A stretch of DNA of 5,658 nucleotides from Bacillota bacterium (GTDB lineage Bacteria; Bacillota; Clostridia; Acetivibrionales; DSM-2933): contig JAEZNF010000477.1 of assembly GCA_023441845.1 (NCBI GenBank), forward strand, positions 1-5,658. The letters run 5' to 3'. The notes beneath the pieces were generated by a model that saw nothing but the letters and a program-made list of their open reading frames with translations, was not told the origin of the DNA and did not search any database. Below are positions 1-5,508 of the stretch, one piece after another. Each line of letters opens with the position of its first letter. Positions within the stretch are counted from its first letter, which is position 1. The position numbers and the translations under genes were made by a program.

Positions 1-1721
1 TTTTCAAGCAGCTTCTTTTTTCGCGTTATATCACCGCCATAGCATTTGGCAAGTACGTCTTTACGGAAAGCCCTAACAGTTTCCCTTGCAATAATCTTAC
101 CGCCTATGCAAGCCTGAATGGGAATCTCAAACATCTGCCTCGGAATAGACTCCTTCAACTTTTCGGCTATTCTCCTGCCTCTGGTATAAGCCTTTTCAGT
201 GTGTACTATAAAAGAAAGGGCATCGACAATTTCATTATTGAGCATTATATCAAGCTTAACCAGTTCGGATTTGCTGTATCCCAGTAATTCATAGTCAAGC
301 GAGGCATACCCTTTAGACCTTGACTTCAGTGCATCAAAGAAGTCGTATATAATCTCATTTAAAGGCATCTCATAAGTTAAAATAACCCTACCCTCATCAA
401 TATAACTCATGTCCTTATAAACGCCGCGCCTTTCCTGGCTAAGCTCCATAATACTTCCCACATACTCGGTAGGAAGCATTATCGTAGCCTTGACGATTGG
501 CTCTTCCATCCAGTCAATTTCGGCCGGCGGCGGCATATTGGTCGGATTATCTATATGCAGTACTTCACCGTCGGTTTTAATAACCTTATATATAACACTG
601 GGTGCCGTTGTAACCAGGTCCAGGTCATATTCCCTTTCAAGACGCTCCTGGATTATCTCCATATGCAAAAGTCCGAGGAATCCGCATCTGAAGCCAAAAC
701 CTAAAGCTCCCGACGATTCAGGTTCAAAAGACAATGCCGCATCATTTAATTGAAGCTTTTCAAGGGCATCCCTTAAATCCCCGTATTTAGCTCCATCTGC
801 AGGGTATATTCCGCAAAAGACCATGGAATTAACTTTTTTATAACCCGGTAAGGGTTCCTTTGCCGGGTTGTCCGAGAGTGTTACAGTATCTCCAACCCTT
901 GTATCCCTTACATTTTTAATACTTGCAGCTATATAGCCGACATCCCCGGCTAAAAGCTCATTGCAGGGCGCCAGAGCCCCCGGTCTGAAATACCCTATCT
1001 CGGTAACCACGAACTCTTTCCCCGTGTACATCAGCCTTATAGTGTCCCCGACTTTCAGTCTTCCTTCCTTAATCCTTGTATATATTATAACTCCCTTATA
1101 GCTGTCGTAGAACGAATCAAAAATCAGTGCTCTTAAAGGAGCATTCTCGTCCTCTGTGGGACATGGTATTTTATTTACTGCAGCAACCAGAACTTCTTCA
1201 ATATTAAGTCCGTTTTTAGCGGAAATCAGCGGAGCATCAGAGGCATCAAGACCGATTATATCCTCTACTTCCTTCTTTACATGTTCCGGCTGGGCACTTG
1301 GCAAATCTATCTTGTTTATTACCGGGATTATCTCAAGATTATGTTCCAACGCAAGGTAAACATTTGCCAAAGTCTGCGCTTCTATACCCTGTGCGGCATC
1401 AACTACGAGAACGGCTCCTTCACAGGCAGCAAGACTTCTCGATACCTCATAGTTAAAATCCACATGCCCCGGGGTATCTATAAGGTTCAATACATATTCT
1501 TCAGCATCTTCAGCTTTATAGATCATCCTTACTGCCTGGGATTTTATAGTTATACCGCGTTCACGTTCTATATCCATATTATCTAAAACCTGGTCTTCCA
1601 TTTCTCTTTTGGTGAGAACGCCCGTTTTCTCCAGCAATCTATCGGCAAGAGTGGACTTACCGTGGTCAATATGCGCAATTATACAAAAATTTCTTATTTT
1701 CTTTTGTCTGTCACTCGGCAT
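1..1721 (-). CDS. lepA: Elongation factor 4 (LepA), C-terminus cut by left edge
   Basis: LepA/EF4 is a ribosome-associated translational GTPase, linked in the literature to back-translocation, ribosome assembly and initiation under stress. Reading the minus strand from ATG at 1721 gives 573 uninterrupted codons to the window edge. The family is about 600 residues, so roughly 30 C-terminal residues lie outside. Visible motifs: G1 AHIDHGKST (16-24), the ERERGIT switch I region (52-58), G3 DTPGH (82-86), G4 NKID (136-139), the EF-G-like block [13 protein letters not shown] (about 342-355), and the LepA-specific C-terminal block [14 protein letters not shown] (about 470-483). The last visible residues, [12 protein letters not shown], match the start of the LepA C-terminal tail. 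The start is supported by GGAGG at 1731-1735, 9 nt upstream. The protein is cytoplasmic and nothing is broken. The neighbouring gene upstream is divergent, so lepA probably has its own promoter. In clostridia hemW and hrcA-grpE-dnaK often follow, but they would be beyond the left edge. Confidence 0.97.
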   Translation of the reverse strand, partial: MPSDRQKKIRNFCIIAHIDHGKSTLADRLLEKTGVLTKREMEDQVLDNMDIERERGITIKSQAVRMIYKAEDAEEYVLNLIDTPGHVDFNYEVSRSLAACEGAVLVVDAAQGIEAQTLANVYLALEHNLEIIPVINKIDLPSAQPEHVKKEVEDIIGLDASDAPLISAKNGLNIEEVLVAAVNKIPCPTEDENAPLRALIFDSFYDSYKGVIIYTRIKEGRLKVGDTIRLMYTGKEFVVTEIGYFRPGALAPCNELLAGDVGYIAASIKNVRDTRVGDTVTLSDNPAKEPLPGYKKVNSMVFCGIYPADGAKYGDLRDALEKLQLNDAALSFEPESSGALGFGFRCGFLGLLHMEIIQERLEREYDLDLVTTAPSVIYKVIKTDGEVLHIDNPTNMPPPAEIDWMEEPIVKATIMLPTEYVGSIMELSQERRGVYKDMSYIDEGRVILTYEMPLNEIIYDFFDALKSRSKGYASLDYELLGYSKSELVKLDIMLNNEIVDALSFIVHTEKAYTRGRRIAEKLKESIPRQMFEIPIQACIGGKIIARETVRAFRKDVLAKCYGGDITRKKKLLE

Positions 1722-1772
1722 TAATATTATCCTCCAAAATGCTACATATCAATCTTTTATATACAGCATATA

Positions 1773-1801
1773 ATTATAGCATAACTAGGATTAAGTGAAC
1801 A
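1773..1801 (-). promoter_or_regulatory. Probable sigma-A promoter for lepA
   Basis: On the minus strand an extended -10 element, TGCTATAAT, lies at 1781-1773. It is preceded after a 17-nt spacer by a weak -35, TGTTCA (1801-1796). The predicted start near 1766 gives a leader of about 45 nt before the lepA ATG. The TGn extension would compensate for the poor -35. This is a pattern match only. Confidence 0.5.
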
Positions 1802-1866
1802 GCAAAATTTTATTTCACCATAATATGGAAACTTTTTAGCTCAGTATGATAAATTTTATAAACTTG

Positions 1867-1895
1867 TTGATTTTACTTAATACACCAACTATAAT
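1867..1895 (+). promoter_or_regulatory. Probable sigma-A promoter for amtB
   Basis: TTGATT (1867-1872) and a perfect TATAAT (1890-1895) are separated by exactly 17 nt, the optimal sigma-A spacing. Transcription would start near 1902 and give a leader of about 270 nt before the amtB ATG at 2173. No sigma-54 (-24/-12) element of the kind that drives proteobacterial glnK-amtB was seen. The promoter therefore looks constitutive in form, with control likely placed in the leader. Confidence 0.65.
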
Positions 1896-1945
1896 AGAAG
1901 TGAAAAAACAATGAAGATTTTTTTGCAGTGACGTAATTTCTTAAT

Positions 1946-2030
1946 GTTTGACTACGATGTCAAACGCCTTACATCGGTAAAGATGCTAAATGTACAGTTT
2001 ATAATGTATATTTGGCGTTTTTTATTTTAT
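1946..2030 (+). promoter_or_regulatory. amtB leader: candidate termination-control switch
   Basis: Three overlapping structures are visible between the amtB promoter and the gene. (a) A perfect 7-bp hairpin, GTTTGAC (1946-1952) with GTCAAAC (1959-1965), closes a six-base loop TACGAT. (b) A competing 6-bp stem, CGATGT (1955-1960) with ACATCG (1971-1976), uses the loop and 3' arm of hairpin (a), so the two cannot coexist. (c) An intrinsic terminator follows at 1985-2023. In addition AAACGCC (1962-1968) is a perfect complement of GGCGTTT (2014-2020), the 3' base of the terminator, so a fourth pairing links the hairpin to the terminator. The arrangement suggests attenuation or antitermination by a protein or ligand. 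It matches no riboswitch class I recognise. A six-base-loop hairpin before a terminator recalls ANTAR-protein targets, but the loop lacks the expected first-position A. Confidence 0.55.
1985..2030 (+). terminator. Intrinsic terminator inside the amtB leader
   Basis: GCTAAATGTAC (1985-1995) pairs with GTATATTTGGC (2006-2016) over 11 bp, two of them G-U wobbles, around a 10-base loop. A T-rich tract, GTTTTTTATTTTAT, follows directly (2017-2030). It lies about 85 nt after the predicted amtB transcription start and 143 nt before the ATG, so it can only act on amtB transcripts. No open reading frame ends here that it could serve instead. Confidence 0.7.
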
Positions 2031-2088
2031 GGACAGTAACCAAAGGCTGTTTACTTCCATCCCGGCAGCGTTTTATAACTTGACTGCC
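2031..2088 (+). other. Two further hairpins in the distal amtB leader
   Basis: Past the leader terminator, AGTAA (2035-2039) can pair with TTACT (2051-2055), and GGCAG (2064-2068) pairs with CTGCC (2084-2088) around a 15-base loop. The remainder to the ribosome binding site (2089-2155) is A/T-rich and shows no strong pairing. These stems are short and could be chance or part of a longer leader fold. Confidence 0.3.
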
Positions 2089-2172
2089 CTCAAAAATCCC
2101 GTTTATTTTTAATCTTTCTTGAAACAAAGGCGTTGAAAGAAAAAAACATTTTAAGAAAGGTGACAAAAAATT

Positions 2173-3525
2173 ATGGAAAATCTCAATTTAAACATTCTGG
2201 GTAGCGGATTAAATACTGTATGGGTTCTGCTGGCTGCGGCTCTGGTATTCTTTATGGAGGCAGGCTTTGCAATGCTGGAAGCGGGCTTTGTCAGGGCAAA
2301 AAATTCTTTGAATATCGTAATGAAGGTTTTTATTGACTGCTGTTCAGGTCTTATCGGTTATTGGACCATCGGCTTTGGGTTAATGTACGGATTGGACAAA
2401 TTCGGAGTATTCGGCACGACAGGTTTCTTTGCAATAGGTGATATGAGCAACCTGCCGTTTATAAAACAGTTTGGCCTGCCTGTAGAAGTTTACTGGATGT
2501 TCCAGGCAGCTTTTGCAGTTGCAGTAGCAACAATCGTATCAGGAGCAGTTGCAGAAAGAATGAAGTTCACCCCCTACATAATCTTCAGTTTTCTTGCAAC
2601 TGCTTTGATTTATCCTATTGCAGGACATTTGATATGGAATCCCGGCGGTATCTTCGCTAAAATGGGTATCCTGGATTTTGCCGGTTCGGCAGCTGTTCAC
2701 TCTGTAGGCGGCTGGGCATCATTAGCCGCAGTTCTTGTTTTGGGGCCGCGGTACGGTAAGTATAAAAAAGACGGTTCTGCAAATGTTATACCCAGCCATA
2801 ACATGCCAATAGCAGCATTAGGTGCTTTTATCCTCTGGTTCGGGTGGTTTGGCTTCAATCCCGGCAGTGCACTTAACGGCCTTGACTCAAGTATAGCCCA
2901 TATAGTTGTGGCCACCAATCTTGCAGCTGCTGCAGGCGGTCTGGTGAGCGCTTTGTTTACACTTAAAAGGTATGGAAAGGTTGACGCCAGCATGACAATA
3001 AACGGAGCACTTGCAGGTCTGGTAGCTATTACAGCCGGCTGCGCTTATGTAAATACAGCAAGTGCAGCTGTCATAGGAGCAATTGCAGGAGTACTTGTGG
3101 TATTAGCAGTCGAGCTTATTGACAAAATGCATGCAGACGACCCCGTAGGCGCTATTGCGGTACATGGAGTCTGCGGAACATTCGGTACACTTGCCGTAGG
3201 ATTGTTCGCATCAATAGGTCCTTCAAAAGGGTTATTTTTCGGCGGCGGTCTTCATCTTCTGGGAGTTCAGGCATTAGGCGTAGCTACAGTGTCACTCTGG
3301 GCTTTCGCTTCAACTTTTGCAGTATTTAAAGTGTTAAAAGCATTGGTCGGTATAAGAGTCAATAAAGAAGATGAAATTGAGGGCCTTGATTTAACTGAAC
3401 ACGGCATAAGGTCATATGCACAAACAGCACTTGACGACAGCATGATCTTAGAAGATACGGGTGTGAGATTAACCGAAGAAAAAGCAAAAGTAAAAATAAA
3501 GACAGCATTTGAAGACATGGCTTAA
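2173..3525 (+). CDS. amtB: Ammonium transporter, Amt/Mep/Rh family
   Basis: This 450-residue inner-membrane protein is an ammonium channel/transporter that brings NH4+/NH3 in for assimilation by glutamine synthetase; the family forms trimers of 11-helix subunits. Key residues can be aligned to E. coli AmtB from local motifs. The outer gate phenylalanines are F110 and F114 in FQAAFA, and F228 in GWFGFNPGS. The recruitment-site residues are W155 and S232, and the structural aspartate is D168 in LDFAG. The twin pore histidines are H176 (VHSVGG) and H331 (AVHGVCGTFG). There is no cleavable signal peptide: the first membrane helix begins near residue 14 and leads into MEAGFAMLEAGFVRAKN. The cytoplasmic EGLDLTEHG motif (403-411) is present and is followed by about 35 residues more than E. 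coli AmtB has. The ATG is backed by AAAGGTGA (2156-2163), 9 nt upstream. No PII (glnK/glnB) gene follows within the window. The long leader suggests termination control. Confidence 0.96.
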   Translation: MENLNLNILGSGLNTVWVLLAAALVFFMEAGFAMLEAGFVRAKNSLNIVMKVFIDCCSGLIGYWTIGFGLMYGLDKFGVFGTTGFFAIGDMSNLPFIKQFGLPVEVYWMFQAAFAVAVATIVSGAVAERMKFTPYIIFSFLATALIYPIAGHLIWNPGGIFAKMGILDFAGSAAVHSVGGWASLAAVLVLGPRYGKYKKDGSANVIPSHNMPIAALGAFILWFGWFGFNPGSALNGLDSSIAHIVVATNLAAAAGGLVSALFTLKRYGKVDASMTINGALAGLVAITAGCAYVNTASAAVIGAIAGVLVVLAVELIDKMHADDPVGAIAVHGVCGTFGTLAVGLFASIGPSKGLFFGGGLHLLGVQALGVATVSLWAFASTFAVFKVLKALVGIRVNKEDEIEGLDLTEHGIRSYAQTALDDSMILEDTGVRLTEEKAKVKIKTAFEDMA

Positions 3526-3586
3526 TGCTTTTTAACATTACTAATTTCCAGTCATTTTTTAATCTTAAAAAGGACTTTCTCTGTCT

Positions 3587-3624
3587 GTGCCCCGCTTCTA
3601 GAAACTAATTCTGTTACGGGGCGC
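3587..3624. other. GC-rich hairpin downstream of amtB
   Basis: GTGCCCCG (3587-3594) pairs with CGGGGCGC (3617-3624) over 8 bp with one G-U wobble. The 22-base loop contains a smaller AGAA/TTCT stem. It starts 62 nt after the amtB stop and stands out in an AT-rich gap. No T-tract follows, so it is not a classical intrinsic terminator; it may mark or protect the amtB mRNA 3' end. An overlapping alternative stem, AAACTA (3602-3607) with TAGTTT (3625-3630), is also perfect. Confidence 0.45.
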
Positions 3625-3755
3625 TAGTTTAAACAGCAGGCAGCGTATAATAAAGAAAAATCCTGTTTCATGGTAATTTGATTTATGATGTAATTCCGCC
3701 TGTAACATCCTGGAACCTTAAAAAGAAGATGTCAAGGCAATTGGATTTTTTAGTA

Positions 3756-3791
3756 AAAATGAGAACCCTGCAGGTTGCGGGTTCTCATTTT
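3756..3791. terminator. Bidirectional intrinsic terminator between amtB and mntH
   Basis: A perfect 13-bp inverted repeat, AAAATGAGAACCC (3756-3768) and GGGTTCTCATTTT (3779-3791), has a 10-base loop that itself can form GCA/TGC. It has an A-run on the left and a T-run on the right, so it can stop transcription from either side. On the minus-strand RNA the stem ends in five Us. It lies about 230 nt past the amtB stop and about 214 nt past the mntH stop, as expected for a shared terminator of converging genes. Confidence 0.85.
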
Positions 3792-3836
3792 CATTATAGT
3801 TTAGATCTCCTTATTTTGAGCTCTCATATATACTAT

Positions 3837-3920
3837 TCTTCTCAAAAAGTTTGTTTTTCCAGCAAACTTTTATTCTGAAAGTCTTATATCGTAAGCGTTA
3901 TAAGACACTTTTTGAGAAGA
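3837..3920. repeat. 84-bp nested inverted repeat (possible miniature element or structured RNA)
   Basis: The outer arms, TCTTCTCAAAAAGT (3837-3850) and ACTTTTTGAGAAGA (3907-3920), are a perfect 14-bp inverted repeat. Inside lie two more perfect hairpins: AAAAGTTTG (3845-3853) with CAAACTTTT (3863-3871), and GTCTTATA (3881-3888) with TATAAGAC (3899-3906). The second abuts the outer arm directly; the first overlaps the left outer arm, so those two folds compete. TAT flanks the element on both sides (3834-3836 and 3921-3923), which could be a short target duplication or chance. It contains no gene. The hairpin at 3845-3871 could also act as a weak terminator for mntH, because its minus-strand RNA ends in a U-run. 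Confidence 0.6.
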
Positions 3921-4004
3921 TATAATTCAGTAGTTTTAGCAACGATTTTCATACTTCGAAGCTTGCAGTCTGGCTGCGATATGATATGAACAATAAATAT
4001 GCAC

Positions 4005-5312
4005 TCATACGCCGTTTGTAAACGTTATAAACAGCAGCACGGCATTAAGAAAGATAATGGCACTGGCAACAGTCCAGCCTAGAATATTTGTCAGGGGTCT
4101 GTTTACAAAGGAACCCATCAAATCTTTACGTGCCGTAATTATCAACATGGGAATAACAGCCAGCGGCAAAACAAAGCTTAATGTTACCTGGCTTAGGACA
4201 AGTGCCTGCATTGGATTAATGCCAAGTACAATTATCAGCATTCCCGGAGCCATTGTTACAAGTCTGGTGAGGTTATCATTAATTTTCAACCCAACAAAGC
4301 CCTGCATGATCGTTTGTCCTGCCATTGTACCAACAGCAGAAGAAGACAGTCCGGAAGCTAAAAGTGCCAACCCGAAAGCACCGCTTGATGCCGCCCCCAG
4401 CAAGGGCGATAACGACTGATGCGCCTTTTCAATGCTGTCGACCATCAAACCGTTTCTGTAAAATACAGCAGCCGAAACAATAACCATGGCAGCATTTACT
4501 ATAAAGGCTATGTTCATAGCTATTGTAATATCTATTCTCTCCATTTTAAGATGCTTTCTCTTTTCTCCTTCGGTATTTCCTTTATTGCGGCATTGCACCA
4601 ACTGTGAATGCAAATAGATAACATGCGGCATTACGGTAGCACCCAGCATTCCTACCGCAATAAGCACAGCCTCGCTGCCTGGCAGAGAAGGCATCAAAAC
4701 GTGCATACCGGCAGCGGCCCAATCAGGTTTTGCAAGAAACAGTTCAAATGTATATGCTATACATACGACAGCTATGAAGACCGAAATAACGATTTCTAAA
4801 CATCTCTGTCCGTATTTCCCCAGATATACTATTAAAAATGTCAACACCGTTGCAATTATTCCTGCATATACCATAGGAATACGGAACAGCATGTAAAGGC
4901 CAAGTGAAGCGCCGAGAAATTCCGCAAGATTAGTAGCCATAGCTGCAAGTTCGGCAGCCACCCAAAAAAACCAGTTTGTTTTTCTTGAAAATACCTTCCC
5001 GCACATTTGAGGAAGGTTATAACCTGTTGCTATTCCAAGCTTTGCAGATAAGGATTGCAGAAAAATAGCCATCAGATTACTCCACAGTATAACCCATATC
5101 AGATTATAATTGAACTTAGAACCTCCGCTGATATTGGTTGCAAAATTGCCGGGATCTATGTATGCAACACTTACAATAAAAGCCGGACCTATAAATTTTA
5201 ATAAATGTTTTACTCCTTCCAGCCTTGTTCTTGTGCGGTAGGTATTAAATTTCCCTATTCTCAATTCTTCCTCATAAGAAGCAGCGGCTCGAATACCGGT
5301 TTGCTCACTCAA
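4005..5312 (-). CDS. mntH: Divalent metal (Mn2+/Fe2+) transporter, Nramp family
   Basis: This inner-membrane, proton-linked importer takes up Mn2+ and related ions such as Fe2+. From the preferred TTG at 5312 it is 435 residues, normal for bacterial MntH, with about 11 hydrophobic helices. The metal-site motif of helix 1, DPGNFATN, is at 53-60 and the helix 6 motif ATVMPHVIYLHS is at 225-236. The methionine M228 is the residue that favours Mn/Fe over Mg in this family. The conserved GTMAGQTIMQGF segment is at 328-339. Helix 3 reads MATNLAEF (125-132): the glutamate is kept (E131), but the usual aspartate three residues before it is asparagine (N128). The helix 6 arginine is kept (R242). The gene stands alone, converging on amtB and sharing its terminator. 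The start is discussed with its ribosome binding site. A hairpin with no T-run lies just past the stop (3963-3979). Confidence 0.95.
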   Translation of the reverse strand: MSEQTGIRAAASYEEELRIGKFNTYRTRTRLEGVKHLLKFIGPAFIVSVAYIDPGNFATNISGGSKFNYNLIWVILWSNLMAIFLQSLSAKLGIATGYNLPQMCGKVFSRKTNWFFWVAAELAAMATNLAEFLGASLGLYMLFRIPMVYAGIIATVLTFLIVYLGKYGQRCLEIVISVFIAVVCIAYTFELFLAKPDWAAAGMHVLMPSLPGSEAVLIAVGMLGATVMPHVIYLHSQLVQCRNKGNTEGEKRKHLKMERIDITIAMNIAFIVNAAMVIVSAAVFYRNGLMVDSIEKAHQSLSPLLGAASSGAFGLALLASGLSSSAVGTMAGQTIMQGFVGLKINDNLTRLVTMAPGMLIIVLGINPMQALVLSQVTLSFVLPLAVIPMLIITARKDLMGSFVNRPLTNILGWTVASAIIFLNAVLLFITFTNGV

Positions 5313-5319
5313 AGACAAG

Positions 5320-5328
5320 CACCTCTTT
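5320..5328 (-). promoter_or_regulatory. mntH ribosome binding site that decides a TTG start
   Basis: On the minus strand AAAGAGGTG lies at 5328-5320. The farthest in-frame start candidate, TTG at 5318-5316, is only 1 nt from it, which is too close for initiation. A second in-frame TTG at 5312-5310 lies 7 nt away, the usual spacing, so the protein probably begins MSEQTGIR. The ATG at 5331-5329 is in another frame and runs into a stop after a few codons. Confidence 0.7.
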
Positions 5329-5370
5329 CATAACTAAACATAAAGGACTTAAACATCAAAGTTAATGACA

Positions 5371-5409
5371 GCTAATACCATTAGCCATGACTAATTTTGT
5401 TTACCTAAT
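5371..5409 (-). promoter_or_regulatory. Candidate operator upstream of mntH (CTAAT/ATTAG half-sites)
   Basis: A perfect inverted repeat, GCTAAT (5371-5376) and ATTAGC (5380-5385) with 3 nt between, is followed by further CTAAT copies at 5391-5395 and 5405-5409. ATTAG (5380-5384) also forms a palindrome with CTAAT (5391-5395). The cluster is about 60-100 nt upstream of the mntH start, where a promoter should be, although no convincing -35/-10 pair is visible. Bacterial mntH genes are commonly repressed by MntR (DtxR family) in response to Mn2+, and DtxR-family sites can contain TTAG/CTAA half-sites. The link to MntR is inference. Confidence 0.4.
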
Positions 5410-5508
5410 CTACAATATGTTTAAATATGAATTTGTGTTACATTACATAATCTTTTTTGAATAAGAGTCTTGAGCAATTCCAGAAATGACTGCCAATACG
5501 GCATTTAC

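Noticed and set aside
490..1586. Open frames on the plus strand inside lepA
   Set aside because: They are antisense to an intact, well-conserved lepA reading frame and their peptides show low-complexity, shadow-like composition.
1946..1965. Firm assignment as an ANTAR antitermination target
   Set aside because: Only one clear hairpin is present and its loop lacks the first-position A expected of the family, so it is kept only as a hypothesis in the findings.
1958..1973. GlnR/TnrA-like box TGTCA-N6-TTACA
   Set aside because: The known consensus has a 7-nt spacer, not 6. The site is downstream of the promoter, and the symmetry is already explained by the leader stem CGATGT/ACATCG.
2697..3518. 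Minus-strand open frames within amtB
   Set aside because: They lie opposite conserved Amt coding sequence, have no recognisable motif and no ribosome binding site of note.
3646..3651. TATAAT as a promoter for a small RNA in the gap
   Set aside because: No -35 element lies at 16-18 nt spacing and there is no TGn extension; AT-rich DNA gives such hexamers by chance.
3678..3878. A 66-codon open frame in the amtB-mntH gap
   Set aside because: It runs straight through the perfect terminator at 3756-3791 and into the inverted repeat, has no Shine-Dalgarno sequence, and its peptide resembles no known protein, including PII.
3963..3979. Hairpin just past mntH as its terminator
   Set aside because: The stem is about 6-7 bp and no T-run follows on the minus strand.
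4057..4799. Plus-strand open frames within mntH
   Set aside because: They are shadows of the mntH coding strand with no family features.
5320..5480. A Mn2+ (yybP-ykoY) riboswitch upstream of mntH
   Set aside because: The region is short and AT-rich, with none of the multi-helix conserved loops of that class.
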